Shown: positions 12,971 through 24,885, counted from the stretch's first letter. The stretch: 64,000 bases of DNA from Flaccisagitta enflata (GCA_965153355.1 OZ231126.1:24986001-25050000); one strand, 5' to 3'. Made by a program: numbers and translations. Notes: generated by a model not told the origin, from the letters alone.

Positions 12971-13740
12971 TACAGGAAGAAAAATCTTCCTCTTATCAGT
13001 ATTTGTAGCAACCACAATTTCGCGCCGCCGAAACATAACAACAACCTAGAAGATTTTTTGCCGAATTAATTTTAACTCATGCGAGGCTGTCTGCGCCAGG
13101 CTGCTTAGCCGATTTGGACGCGGCCAACGGCGTTCGATCACAAATTTTACATAGTTTATGCTATAAAGACATATGAACTAAAACGGCATATTAAGTACCG
13201 ATTCTGTTTGTTTTTCATAAACTAAATTCCTAGAGCTCAGAAAAGGTGTGAGAAAAATTTCAAGTATCGCTGTTTCACGGTGTAAATTGAACTCCCTGAG
13301 ACCCAAACTAATTCAGAAACATTGAAATGATATGTTGTCATCATATATACGTATCAAACAAGTTATTTTACGTTCAATTTATAAAAGATACATTGAAATT
13401 GAGCGATTTTTGACAATGAGAAAATCATGCTGAGCTGGTATCGCTCCCTCTCACTACCCTTGTACGAATGTAAGCCAAATGTGAAGAATGTTCTTGTTCT
13501 CTATATGATAGGTGGAACAATATCCTTGACTATACTGTAACTGAAATAAATGGAAGAGGGCCTTGTGAACCCTCACTGACTAGTTAATACGCACACCACT
13601 CATACACATACGCACACATATATGTTACTGACGCGTTTTATGCAGCGGCGACGCGGCGGCAGCGCAGCGGCGACGCAGCGGAATACGCGTCCTGACAGTT
13701 ATACGTCTGTGTGTACGTTTTCCCAGAATTAACGATGCTG
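12971..13740. other. Intergenic, nothing recognised
   Basis: A GC-rich patch of GCGGCGACGCAGCGG units lies at about 13640-13690. Otherwise AT-rich. No gene or element ends were found. Confidence 0.5.
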
Positions 13741-13895
13741 TTTTTAGTCGCGGACACGCGACTCTATAAGCCACTTTTCGGTCTGTTGGTCCATCCGTCG
13801 GTCGGCTGGTCGGTCGGTCACAAAGTTGTTTTCAAAGTTTTTTCGCTCCGGCGCACCCGTCCGCGACTAATTCTGCCTTGTTAGTTGCGTGAACG
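13741..13895 (-). mobile_element. Family A element, minus orientation
   Basis: Read on the plus strand: TTTTTA, the tail hairpin GTCGCG-GACA-CGCGAC (13747-13762), TCTATAAG, a GTCGGTCG array, CACCCGTCCGCGAC, then a worn head CTGCCTTGTTA. Confidence 0.7.
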
Positions 13896-13959
13896 CTACT
13901 CTACACCCTGGTATATCCATCAAGCTGTCTTACCGTCTGTCTGTCACACCTCTACTTTA

Positions 13960-14150
13960 ATCGAATTTATTTCTTTTAGTCATTCCAAGTCATAGTCATT
14001 TTAGTTTATTTTGTCGTTCTAGTAAATTTTGTAATTTATTTTTTTATGTCAATTTACGTCAGTTAAGGTCATTCCCAGTCAATCTAAGTGCTTTTTACTC
14101 TTTTAGGGTCATTCTATGTCATTCTAAGACATTTTTCTTCATTTTTAGAT
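13960..14150. repeat. Degenerate GTCATT-type tandem repeat
   Basis: Imperfect units of the type TAGTCATTCTAAGTCATTTT. The same motif, as its complement, recurs at 29945-30090 and faintly at 33330-33430. Confidence 0.65.
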
Positions 14151-14403
14151 GCGTCCTCGGTAATGCATTGATCAGTTCTTGCCCATTCTGAACAATATAA
14201 CAACCCCGCATCACTTGTTTATCACAGTATCCCACCAATCTCAATAACGAAGACGTCCATGATCACGAATCAGATTCCGATTAGTAACTATACCATAAAA
14301 CCATACGGCATAAAGAGTGACATGCCGCGTCTTGATCTTGCACAATTCAGACCATCATGTTGTTTTTACCATATCCTTACGTCCACACAGCATCATAGTA
14401 TCA

Positions 14404-14405
<2 letters not shown>

Positions 14406-14483
<78 letters not shown>
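14406..14483. repeat. (CT)n microsatellite
   Basis: Uninterrupted CT run. Confidence 0.98.
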
Positions 14484-14486
<3 letters not shown>

Positions 14487-15376
14487 CACACATGCTTGCG
14501 TGTTGGCCCAAAAGCACAACAAATTAGCCTCCTGGTTCAAAAGTCTAATGACTGACAATAGCGACAAAATTTTTTACACGCGTCACAAATTTTGATTGGA
14601 TAGGTTGATTCATTAAATTTGGCATTTACCAAGATAGATCCCGAAAGCATCAGACGAGTTCAGAAATCAGAATCCACGATTTAAAAAATCATGAAAAAAT
14701 CAAACGAACAAACCGCTTCCCGTAATCAAATAAAAACGATGTCAACATAAACAGGAGGTGATTGCGAACTCATAGAGGTACTATCATGATTTGTGGCCAC
14801 TTTCATTGGTAAAAAAATAAGTGTGCACTCAACCCACCTATCATGTATGACAGGACTGAAGTGTATAGAAGCGATATTTCGCTTCAATTCTGCATCTCGC
14901 TCTGTCTGTCATCAGGTCATGGATGCAAAGGTATTGCGATATGATTGAGTTGAAGGTCCAAAGAGAGACAGAGCAAAGAAAAGCCAACGTTGTGACCGAT
15001 ATGAATGATGCAAAAATTTGATGTAATTTTTTTCCAAGAACTGATACACAGAATTACAAAAAAACTCTTTCTAAGAATTCGATCGCATGTTTGCTCTATC
15101 AATGTCATTTCTTAGTTTCGATGGGATTACCTACATTATCTATTATTCTATTGTCAATGTCATTTCTTAGTTTCAATGCGATTACCTACATTATCTATTG
15201 TTCATTATTTCACCGTTAGAAAAAGATTCTCTCACGTCGAATTTATTCACAAGAATGATCACAAAAAAGTCTTACGGAGTTAGTCTTTGTGGAGATTTCA
15301 AGGAATCGATTGATCAAAACTCAAAAGAATTGGCTGCATATAGGAGTAACTCTTAAAAATATCATTTCTAAGAAAT
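14484..15376. other. Intergenic with a short direct duplication at about 15099-15203
   Basis: TGTCATTTCTTAGTTTC followed by GATTACCTACATTATCTATT occurs twice, 56 bp apart. Nothing else was recognised. Confidence 0.6.
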
Positions 15377-15987
15377 AATGAATGAATGCATGAATGAATG
15401 AATGAATGAATGAATGAATGAATGAATGAATGAATGATTGAATGAATGAATGAATGAATGAATGAATGAAAGAAAGGACGAATGAATGAATGAATGAATG
15501 AATGAATGAATGAATGAATGGATGAATGAATGAATGAATGAAAAATTGAATGAATGAATGAATGAATGAATGAATGAATGAATGAATGAATGAATGAATG
15601 AATGAATGAATGAATGAATGAATGAATGAATGAATGAATAAATGAATGAATGAATGAATGAATGAATGAATGAATGAATGAATGAATGAATGAATGCATG
15701 AATGCATGAATGAATGAATGAACTTATGAATGAATGAATTCATGAATGAATTCATGAATAAATGAATGAATGGATGAATGAATGAATGAATGAATGAATG
15801 AATGAATGAATGAATGAATGAATGATTGAATGAATGAATGTATAAATGCATGAATGAATGAATGAATGAATGAATGAATGAATGAATGAATGAATGAGTG
15901 AATGAATGAATGAATGAATGAATAAATGAATGAATGAATGAATGAATGAATGAATTAATGAATGAATGAATAAATGAATGAATGAGT
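15377..15987. repeat. (ATGA)n microsatellite, about 610 bp
   Basis: Long AATG tetranucleotide array with scattered point interruptions. It yields false His-Ser-Phe-Ile frames on the minus strand. Confidence 0.98.
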
Positions 15988-16489
15988 ATAAATGTGAGGG
16001 TGGATTATCATGAATGTCAAACGCTCATATATGGTGTTTTGGGTTGGCGAGGTGGTTGGTTGGTACCCGGTCTGCATCGGAGGTGTATAGGGGCCACGGT
16101 TCATCAGTCCTTCCGTTATCCATTCGGCACAAGTCACTCAATTCGTTCAAAAACAATAGCTAATCACCCATCTCCATTTTCAGATGCGTCATCGCATATC
16201 TGAAGCAGCATTTATCTTGATTTGATTTGATTTGATTTCTTCTATCATTTCTGTCCTTGCTTCAGTGGAATGAGTTTCAGATGCTTCTTTTCTAATTCTT
16301 TTTTTAGTATATGCAATTTCTTTTTATGGTATAATGTGACAAACTGTGAGGGGGAATGGTTAAAAATTATGTTCTTATAAGAAAACAAAAACTAAAGTTA
16401 TTACATAACTAATAGGCTGGCTTAAAGTGGGATTTTATCCATATCTCATGACGCTCGCGGGGAAAATAAGACCATTTCTATAGTGAATG
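15988..16489. other. Intergenic, nothing recognised
   Basis: A possible worn family A tail, AGATGCG-TCAT-CGCAT followed by ATCTGAAG, lies at 16183-16205. A short GATTT repeat is at about 16216-16240. No coding evidence. Confidence 0.45.
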
Positions 16490-16492
16490 AGA

Positions 16493-16671
16493 AATCTGAA
16501 ATTTGGGGATGATCGAATAAAGTTTACTCACGGCCGCCACCCCCTTATATTCCGTAGGAAATATACAGGAAGCATTTTCGCCTTTAATGCTTCCTAGACT
16601 TTGATATGGGAAAGGTGTGGGGTGGCGGCCATGAGTAAATTCTATCCGATCACCTCCCAATTTTGGATACC
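16493..16671. mobile_element. Small foldback element, about 180 bp
   Basis: Arms of about 45 bp: the left runs from AATTTGGGGATGATCG through TTTACTCACGGCCGCCACCC, and the right is the complement, ending GATCACCTCCCAATTTTGG. The middle also pairs (GGAAGCATT against AATGCTTCC). Too small to encode a transposase. Confidence 0.7.
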
Positions 16672-16798
16672 TCATTTATGAGGGAAATGATCACATTGTC
16701 TCCAAGGGCATCATGAGATTTGACAAAGAGCCCTCTTGAGGCCACCCTAATAAGTATAGTTATTACCAAAACCCTAGTTATTACATCATAGTATCCAA

Positions 16799-17036
16799 TT
16801 TTTTAGTCGCGTGCTACGCGACACTACACCCCGCTTTGTCCGTTGGTCGGTCGGTCGGTCGGTCGGTCGGTCGGTCGGTCGGTTGGTTGGTTGGTCGGTC
16901 GGTCCCCATTTTACTTTTTTTATGTTTTTTCCGTCTTTGGCCTCACTGCACTTGCCCAAGTGCTTTAGTAACTCAAATACGGCCCCTGCCCACCCGCACG
17001 CGACTAAGGTAGCCGTGTATCCGGCCTTGTTTATGA
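16799..17036 (-). mobile_element. Family A element, full length, minus orientation
   Basis: Plus-strand order: TTTTTA, tail hairpin GTCGCG-TGCTA-CGCGAC (16806-16822), CCGCTTTGTCCG, an expanded GGTC array of about 60 bp, then ACGGCCCCTGCCCACCCG, CACGCGACT and the head complement GTGTATCCGGCCTTGT. Confidence 0.85.
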
Positions 17037-17143
17037 AAACTCTCAAATGCAATAGGAAAATGTCCGCCACTGAATTGAAAAGAACATTGGAAGAATTATG
17101 ATGACAGCGACACACTTAATCACTCAATACACTCACATTTATA

Positions 17144-17145
<2 letters not shown>

Positions 17146-17231
<86 letters not shown>
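17146..17231. repeat. (CT)n microsatellite
   Basis: Uninterrupted CT run. Confidence 0.98.
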
Positions 17232-17234
<3 letters not shown>

Positions 17235-17892
17235 ATGCAAGAGTTTTTACGCAATAGTAAAAATGTAAAACCCAAAATCTAGCCAGTTCCGCTGCCTATT
17301 CAGAGGCCAGATAGTAAATTAGCATTTCTGGTAATCATCGGGCACTAACGGATTATCTGACAAAGCCTGCATACATAATATATTCTACAGTATGATTTTT
17401 TTCAAATGACACAAAAGATGACGACATAAATCCTAAACGAATCAAAATAATCAAATTCTGAAAAAAACGCCTGAAAGAGTAGGTTATTGCATTTATTCAT
17501 GCCAAATTTCAGCATTCCGACTCAAGTAGTTTAGCCTCAATCGCTTTTTGAAGTCAAACTATGAATCATCCGATCTTTCAAATGAGACCTTGCTGGATAT
17601 CCTAGCTCTATCCGTTTAGAAATGGCATTAGATTGAAGACTAGGTAGTCAAAAATGCGGAATTTCACAACGTGATTTTCATGGGTTATCTTTATTCTAAC
17701 TTAAAAATCAAATGCATTAAGTCAGAAATTTGTTCTTGGTCCCATTTTAAAGAAAATTTGAAGCTCTTTAATTTGATCATGGATAACAAGTAGCTAAGAC
17801 AATCCTGAGCTGCATCATTGAAAAAAACGAAAAGACAAAAATTACTCATTGGAAAAAAATTGAAATGTTCATTTTTTTCAATCAGTGATTTT

Positions 17893-18350
17893 TGGGCAGC
17901 GGCCCCGAAGGGGCCGATGACCTATGCTTTCACACAGGGGAATTTTCTCCTTCTCCTTCTCCTTCTCCAGTGTACCCCCCCCCCCTCCCCAACCTCAAGC
18001 CTCAGAGGCCAAACTCTAGCCCAGAAGTCCATTTTACAGTCACCCGCCCCCAAATCCTAGCCTCAAAGCCCAAATTCCTACCCCAAATCTCAAATTCAAG
18101 GCTCAAGGCCCAAATCTCAGTCGAAAGCTTCAAATCACAACTTTTAGATCCAAATTTAAGCACCAAGGCGCCAAGCATAGGTCATTGGGTCCTTCGGGGC
18201 CTGCTGGCCTTCTCCTTCTCAAGCTTACCCCACCTCCCAGTCTCAAGCCTAAGAGCCAAAATTCTAGCCCGGAGGTCCATTTTCCAGTCACCCTCCCTCA
18301 TAGGGCCTCTGGACCCAAATCCTAGCCTCAAAGCCCAAATTCCTACCCAC
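17893..18350. mobile_element. Family B-like module with CCCAAATTCCTA minisatellite
   Basis: GGGCAGCGGCCCCGAAGGGG, then GATGACCTATGC and CACACAGGGG, lead into CTCAAAGCCCAAATTC-type repeats. At 18170 an inverted fragment CATAGGTCATTGGGTCCTTC occurs. A segment at 18199-18302 reappears in direct orientation at 24918-25022. Confidence 0.6.
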
Positions 18351-18512
18351 TAGGGCATCCAACGACCGCTTGCTTTAAACTAGGAGTACTTGAACTTTTA
18401 TTGTGGTTTCTGTTGGTCAAGCCCATGTGGGATCCATGGCAATTGATTGCAAAATTTTTCCAGGACAAATTTTTTTTAGATTTCAATTTTTTTGTGGGTG
18501 GGTGGTACAGGC

Positions 18513-19235
18513 CATTTTCAGCCTTTACCATCAGAACAAGTTAACTTTTAAAGCATTTATCTCCTAAACGAATGAACAAATTGACCTCAACTTGGGCTCA
18601 TTTTTAAGAGGAGACACAGCTCTTTAAAATGAGTCCAAATTGAGCTTAATTGCTCAATTTGTTTAGGAGCAACAGTCCTCCAAAGTCGATGTTATTTTCA
18701 GCCTTTTCCATCAGAACAAGTTAACTTCTAAAGTATTTATCTCCTAAACAAATCAACAAATTGACCTCAACTTGGGCTCATTCTAAAGAGCAGACACAGC
18801 TCTTTAAAATGAGCCCAAATTGAGCTTAATTTCTCAATTTGTTTAGGAGCAACAGTCCTCCAAAGTCGATGCTATTTTCAGCCTTTTCCCTCAGAACAAG
18901 TTAACTTTTAAAGCATCTATCTCCTAAACGAATCAATGAATTGACCTCAACTTAGGCTCATTTTAAAGAGGAGACACAGCTCTTTAAAATGAGCCCAAAT
19001 TGAGCTTAATTGCTCAATTTGTTAGGGAGCAACAGTCCTCCAAAGTCGATGTTTTTTCAGCCTTTTCCATCAGAACAAGTTAACTTCTAAAGCTTGTATT
19101 TCCTTGCCTAATTGACGAATTGACCTCAATTTGGGCTCATTTTACAGAGCAGTCACAGCTCTTTAAAATGAGCCCAAATTGAACTTAATTGCTCCATTCG
19201 TTAAAGAGGAACAGCCCTCCAAAGTTGATGTTACT
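18513..19235. repeat. 180-bp tandem array, 4 units, each with an internal hairpin
   Basis: Units begin at TTTTCAGCCTTT near 18513, 18695, 18875 and 19055. Each has GAACAAGTTAACTT, CTCCTAAACGAATCAA and a self-complementary core, GGGCTCATTTTAAAGAG followed about 8 bases later by its complement. The same array lies inverted at 23820-24720. Confidence 0.85.
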
Positions 19236-19404
19236 TTTAGCTGGGTTAGCCGTATATCCGACATTCTTTTTCATAAATTCTGTTTCACACATGATTTTCG
19301 TGATATTTGTTTGAATTGAGGACATATTTGTATCTTTTTTGTTTACTTTCTACTTTTTTTCTTTTCTGCAATAACAAAAAAAAACATACAATAAAACAAA
19401 CAAT

Positions 19405-19415
19405 CACACACACAA

Positions 19416-19446
<31 letters not shown>

Positions 19447-19484
19447 AACACACACACAAACACAAACGCACACGCTTACACACA

Positions 19485-19550
<66 letters not shown>
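19405..19550. repeat. (CA)n microsatellite
   Basis: CA run with interruptions in the first half, then perfect. Confidence 0.97.
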
Positions 19551-19551
<1 letters not shown>

Positions 19552-20176
19552 TCTAGCTCATAAATATACAGACACCTACTCATGTTCATAGCATCTAAAC
19601 TTCAATATCTAATTCAAAAATGAAAGCAGATCAACAAACTATAATAAAATTCTTCCATTCAAGACCAAGCAGAGATCAGTAGCTCAATCTATTTTCATAT
19701 GACAGCTTTTAGAAGAAAAACTGTCATTTACCAAATGCGAATTCAGAGGTTTTCAATTCATATCTATAAAGGATAACATAAATAGAAAGAGCTCTTGAAA
19801 CCATGAGGATTGGCCAAAATTATTCTGCTTGATGTCAATAGATCACATTTTTACAAATTTCTTTTTAACATTGGAAAAATTTAAGGCTGCAGTTGCTCTG
19901 AAATTATCTTATACCAAAAGAAAACAAAAAAAAATTGATGTTTTCTTTTTTGTTTTTAAAAAATCAAGGATACACTGATTTAAATTAAAAGATCATGGAC
20001 CAATCAAACAGAAACTCAAAACAGAAGCTTTGATAGATCAAAACATCATATACTGACTAAAAATTAGTTCATTTGAACATGTTTTTCATTCAGTGAGTCA
20101 ACATGCTTATTTTTTTTCCAGCTGTCTGTATATTTATGAGCTAGATGGTACACAAAAAAAAACACAGGATGCAAAT
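19551..20176. other. AT-rich spacer inside the 8-kb element
   Basis: No coding signature. It may hold further worn downstream parts of the minus-strand pseudogene, but I see no clear frame. Confidence 0.4.
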
Positions 20177-20491
20177 CTATCGTTGCCCTTGGCTTTCGCT
20201 CGTAACCAGGATACCATGTTTTATTATCATACCGGTAGCGAGTTTCATTGCCTCCCCTCTTGGAATGTTTTGCTCTGCCTCTGCTGCCTTGATAAGGTTG
20301 GAGCTAACTCATTGATATGATTTTGATCCAGACTGCCCGAAATTAGCTCCAATATTGAGTGCCGCCTGTGTCAAATTCTTAACCCCCTCCGCTGCCGTAC
20401 AATGGTGGGGTTTTCCACGTCCGATCTCACCATGACATTTCGTACACACCTTCATCGACCCTGGAATTTCCGGCGCTACCGCTGCAACGGG
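20177..20491 (-). pseudogene. Decayed CxxC-protein gene, downstream segment
   Basis: Read on the minus strand, a splice acceptor (TTTTCACCTCACAG) precedes a frame starting at 20491. It contains a compact cysteine/histidine motif, CTKCHGEIGRGKPHHC, of the kind that binds one zinc ion. The frame then has a TGA (20309-20311), after which the same frame continues with protein-like sequence (LIKAAEAEQNIPRGEAMKLA) until a TAG at 20177-20179. One stop inside otherwise coherent sequence indicates decay. It matches in style and strand the CxxC segment at 23035-23427, with the nested foldback lying in what would be the intron. I recall similar CxxC-plus-CxKC proteins as multicopy, uncharacterised invertebrate genes, but cannot name the family; a transposon-encoded protein is likely given the location. 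Confidence 0.55.
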
Positions 20492-20745
20492 CTGTGAGGT
20501 GAAAACTTAAGTGATCATGAAAACCTCTTTATTTTGTTGGCGTCTCTTAGAGGGTATCAATGCATCATGGTTCCAATCCGCATGCTCCTGCCCAGTGAAA
20601 GACAGCTTAAGGGCTACAATGTCAGGCCCCCGGAAGGGTCATTGAAATATTTAGAGCTTGTTACGTCCTCCTAGGGGCCTTGTGGCGTCCACCTACAACG
20701 AGTTTGGGCAGTTACTGATTGAAATTATGATAGATGTACCTCAAG

Positions 20746-20770
20746 TTGTTGTTGTTGTTGTTGTTGTCGT
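20746..20770. repeat. (GTT)n short microsatellite
   Basis: GTT repeat, continuing as imperfect GTC/GTT triplets to about 20830. Confidence 0.8.
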
Positions 20771-20894
20771 TGGAATTATTGTTGTCGCTGATGTTGTCGT
20801 AGTCATCATCTTGTCGTCAATTTTAATTGTCAGCATCGTCGTCATGCATAATGTGATCGTTTTTGTCATTTTTCCTTCATTTTTAGTTTTAGAT

Positions 20895-21230
20895 TAACAA
20901 GGCCGGATACACGGGCCAAGACGGTGCGCCGAGCGTTATTTATTCATAGCTATCCCTAGCTCCATCAGACCAATCCTAGCTCTATCAGACCGTTCCTAGC
21001 TCCATCAGACCTATCCCGCCGGGCATTATTAATCCATAGCTATCCCTAGCTCCATCAGACCTATCCCCAGCTCTATCAGACCATTCCTAGCTCTATAAGA
21101 CCTATCACCAGCTGTATCAGACCTATCCCCAGCTCTATCAGACCTATCCTAAGACCTATCCGACCTATCACCAGACTTATCCGACCTATCCACAGCTCTA
21201 TAAAACCTAACCGTAGCTGATTATATTAGT
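20895..21230. repeat. Family A head followed by a 20-bp minisatellite
   Basis: ACAAGGCCGGATACACGG at 20895 is an isolated family A head. From about 20950 to 21215, units of the form CCTAGCTCCATCAGACCTAT repeat. Confidence 0.75.
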
Positions 21231-21235
21231 ATCAT

Positions 21236-22066
21236 TTATGATATATGTGATGTATATGATATATATGATATATATGATATATATGATGTATATGATGTAT
21301 ATGATGTATATGATGTATATGATGTATATGATATATATGATATGATATATGATATGATATATGATATGATATATGATATGATATATGATATGATATATGA
21401 TACGATGTATGATATGATGTATGATATGATGTATGATATGATGTATGATATGATGTATGATATGATGTATGATATGATGTATGATATGATGTATGATATG
21501 ATATGATATATGATATATGATATGATATATGATATGATATATGATATGATATATGATATGATATATGATATGATATATGATATGATTTATGATATGATAT
21601 ATGATATGATATATGATATATGATATGATATGATATATGATATATGGTATATGATATATGATATGATATATATGATATGATTTATAATATGATATATATA
21701 TGATATATGATATGATATGATATATAAGATATGATATAGATATGATATATAAGATATGATATATGATATGATATGATATATGATATGATATGATATATGA
21801 TATGATATATGATATGATATATGATATGATATATAATATGATATATGATATGATATATGATATATGATATATGATATATGATATATGATATATGATATAT
21901 GATATATGAATTATAATATATGATATATGATATATATATATGATATGATATATGATATGATCTATGATGTATATATATATATATATGATATATGATATAT
22001 ATGATATATATGATATATATGATATGATATATATGATATCATTTACGATATATAAGTATCATTTAT
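21236..22066. repeat. ATATGAT-type microsatellite, about 830 bp
   Basis: Mixed GATATAT, GATGTAT and GATATATGAT units; sub-blocks are homogeneous (ATATGATGT near 21260-21330 and 21410-21500). It is free of G/C apart from the single G per unit. Confidence 0.97.
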
Positions 22067-22109
22067 GATGAACGAAATGAATTTTCTATTGATTTCAAAC
22101 ATTTTTAGT

Positions 22110-22195
22110 GATTTTTCATTTGAGCGTGACCGACGGATGGACGGATGGACGGACAGAGCTTCTTATAGAGATGCTATGGCGCATCTAAAATCATC
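22110..22195 (+). mobile_element. Family A tail fragment, AGATGC stem
   Basis: GACCGACGGATGGACGG, then CTTCTTATAG and the hairpin AGATGC/GCATCT (22169-22186), then AAAA. Confidence 0.7.
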
Positions 22196-22249
22196 CTAGC
22201 ATATTTCTGAATCATTTCCAGTGATTTTTGCCTCTTTTCGAGATTTTCA

Positions 22250-22338
22250 ACTCGAGCGTTACGTGACCGACCAACCAACCGACCGACCGACCAACAGACA
22301 GAGCCTCTCATAGAGGTGCTATGGCGCACCTAAAAATG
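22250..22338 (+). mobile_element. Family A tail fragment, AGGTGC stem
   Basis: GACCGACCAACC array, CCTCTCATAG, then hairpin AGGTGC/GCACCT (22314-22331) and AAAAATGG. Compared with the copy about 145 bp upstream, one base pair is exchanged on both stem arms. Confidence 0.7.
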
Positions 22339-22809
22339 GAGGAAAAAAAAAGATCAAGTGTGAAAAAAAGTAAAGTAGCATCAATTGGGTATTGGATGAT
22401 CTTAGCAGAATTCGGAGAGCGATTTCTCATCATGTCAATGAAAATCATAATGGCCTTGTGCTTGGTCACCGTCTCATCACTATGTCATAAAATGAAATAA
22501 TAAACAATTTTTCCGTGTGTTTCAAGGTCGGCGCTATTGGCACATGATGATAGGGACTGAAACCTCTCCCAAAACACAAACAAAATTATTTTGGATGAAT
22601 TTGTTGAGTCAAAATGATTTAGATTATCATAAAATCTGATTTACAAGAACAAGGGTAGTTCTATCTTAAGATTAGTGGTGGGTGGGAAAATCTCCTTATA
22701 GATTAAAGTGTGTAGGTCCATAAAAGGACATAACAAGCTCTAAATATTTTAATGACCCTTCCGGGGGCCTGCAATTGTAGCCCTTAAGCAGAGTGCTAAT
22801 TTATTGTTT

Positions 22810-23014
22810 TTTGTTGTGGACACGCTACTCTATAAAAGGCTTTGTCCGTTGGTCTGTCAGTCCGTAACGTACGAGGCAAAAGTTGCAGAAGCGCACATTT
22901 GTTATGTGTGTTTGTAGCCAAGGGTTAGTTAGGGGGGAGTTGGAGTGAGACTGGTGGAAGGATGCCCCTACCCACCGGTCCACAACAATATTGTGACCCC
23001 TCGTCACTTGGTTC
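22810..23014 (-). mobile_element. Family A variant with alternative head (A')
   Basis: Plus-strand order: TTGTGGACACGCTACTCTATA and GGCTTTGTCCGTTGG, then GGATGCCCCTACCCACC. It ends in the alternative head complement CAACAATATTGTGACCCC, CGTCACTTG. The same head occurs at 32090, 41415 and 55740. Confidence 0.7.
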
Positions 23015-23034
23015 AGGTAAATTTGGCTTCAATG

Positions 23035-23427
23035 TTAGCTTGCCTCAGCCTCTTTGGTCTCATCAGTCTGCTTCCGTGGGAGATCAGCTTGCTGTGACGC
23101 CTCAAGCTTTTCTTCGGTGAAACGAGCTCTCTTGCATATCAAACATGAGCATGGGGTTGATCGCGATGGAGGGCGGAATCCAGCAAAATCGAGAGAGTTC
23201 CAGCGCTCGCGAACGGTTTTGGGGACAATCGCACCCTTCGAAGCAAAAAGCCACTTTCGGCATTGCCCGCAAACGCCATTGGGGAAGTAAGTATCGACGG
23301 TGCTGTACGCTTTGGTGACTTATGTCTGAATGATACTTTCGATGGCCGGGGTGATTTTGACACACTTTGTGTCCTTTTTGCCGCAGGCAGCGCAGACAAT
23401 TTGACAATTCTCGTCATGACTGCGCAT
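23035..23427 (-). pseudogene. Decayed CxxC-rich protein gene, upstream segment
   Basis: Read on the minus strand, one frame runs from an ATG at 23427 to a stop at 23035-23037, about 130 codons, with a single internal TAA at 23320-23322. Before the stop the peptide has NCQIVCAACGKKDTKC. After it, still in the same frame, come FPNGVCGQCRKWLF and CSCLICKRARF, the latter followed by a Glu/Lys/Gln-rich tail. The CxxC pairs and the C-x-C-x2-C group indicate zinc binding (inference from spacing). Codon use is that of real protein on both sides of the stop, so either one nonsense mutation or an unrecognised intron is involved. The segment at 20177-20491 is probably its downstream exon. Function unknown; it lies within the 8.1-kb inverted repeat, so it may be that element's own gene. 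Confidence 0.6.
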
Positions 23428-23780
23428 TTGGTTAGTGTTGTTTAGTTCAATAAAAAGAATGAAGAAAAAAATGAAAGTGGCAAAATGTTTACCACAAATC
23501 ATGAACACAGGATGACACCAATGCTACTACTCACTTCCAGTCCAAGTTTCATCATTCATCAATCATCATTCATCATCCTCTATAGACAGTCCGTGACTAA
23601 AAATGCTGTGTCTATTTGTTCTTCCATGCTTCAAACCCATTCAGGTCGCTTAACAAATATACTTCTTAGAATTTTTCAAAGACACTGTGAATAATCGTTG
23701 ATATCTTGCATAAACCACAAGAAAACTTATTTGACAGATAAAGCGGTAGAATTCAAATCATTCCCATTTTCAAAAGCTGT
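23428..23780. other. Spacer inside the 8-kb element
   Basis: AT-rich with a CATCATTCATCAATCATC patch near 23545-23580. No gene was recognised. Confidence 0.5.
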
Positions 23781-23819
23781 TAATGCCTACAGTTGAAAAC
23801 TTTCTGCCATTTTTCTGCA

Positions 23820-24720
23820 ATTGTCATTAACTTTCGAGGACTGTTGCTCCTAAACGGATTGAGCAAATAAGCTCAATTTGGGTTCAATTCAAAGAACTGT
23901 GTCTGCTCTTTAAAATGAGCCCAAGTTGAGGTCAATTCGTCAATTCGTTTAGGAGTTATATGCCTAAGCAGTGACCATGTTCTGATTGAAAAGGCTGAAA
24001 ATAACATCAACTTTGGAGGACTGTTGCTCCTAAACGACTTGAGCAATTAAGCTCAATTTGGGCTCATTTTAAAGAACTGTGTCTCCTCTTTAAAATGAGC
24101 CCAAGTTGAGGTCAATTCGTCAATTTGTTTAGGAGATATATGCCTAAGCAGTGACCATGTTCTGATTGAAAAGGCTGAATATAATATCGACTTTGGAGGA
24201 CTGTTGCTCCTAAACGAATTGAGCAATTTAGCTCAATTTGGGCTCATTTTAAAGAGCTGTGTCTCCTCTTTAAAATGAGCCGAAGTTGAGGTCAATTTGT
24301 TGATTCGTTTAGGAGATAAATGCTTTAGAAGTTAACTTGTTCTGATGGAAAAGGCTGAAAACGATATCGACTTTGGAGGACTGTTGCTCCTAAACAAATT
24401 GAGCAATTAAGCTCAATTTGGGCTCATTTTAAAGAGCTGTGTCTCCTCTTTAAAATGAGCCCAAGTTGAGGTCAATTTGTTGATTTGTTTAGGAGATAAA
24501 TACTTTAGAAGTTAACTTGTTCTGATGGTAAAGGCTGAAAACAATATCGAATTTGGAGGACTGTTGCTCCTAAACAAATTGAGCAATTAAGCTCAATTTG
24601 GGCTCATTTTAAAGAGCTGTGTCTGCTCTTTAAAATGAGCCCAAGTTGAGGTCAATTCGTTGATTCGTTTAGGAGATAAATGCTTTAAAAGTTAACTTGT
24701 TCTGATGGTAAAGGCTGAAA
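23820..24720. repeat. 180-bp tandem array, 5 units, inverted relative to 18.5-19.2 kb
   Basis: AAAGGCTGAAAA recurs at about 23989, 24169, 24349, 24529 and 24709. Each unit carries GGAGGACTGTTGCTCCTAAA and the hairpin pair TTTAAAGAGCTGTGTC / CTCTTTAAAATGAGCCC. The segment next to it, 24716-24885, is the inverse of 18350-18540. Confidence 0.87.
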
Positions 24721-24885
24721 GTGGCCTGTACTACCCACCCACAAAAAAAATGAAATTTAAAAAAATTTCGTCCTGGAAAAATTTTGCAATCAATTGCCAT
24801 GGATCCCACATGGGCTTGACCAACAGAAACCACAATAAAAGTTCAAGTACTCCTAGTTTAAAGCAAGCGGTCGTTGGATGCCCTA

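Larger units (their letters stand above)
20604..22799. mobile_element. Nested 2.2-kb foldback element
   Basis: Arms of about 65 bp: the left (20604-20668) starts GCTTAAGGGCTACAATG and runs through CCCCCGGAAGGGTCATT and TTAGAGCTTGTTA; the right (about 22731-22799) is the complement, ending GTAGCCCTTAAGC. The interior is minisatellite, ATATG microsatellite and family A fragments. It sits between the two pseudogene segments. Confidence 0.75.

Noticed and set aside
15298-15851. Two His-Ser-Phe-Ile repeat frames
   Set aside because: Translation of the (ATGA)n array.
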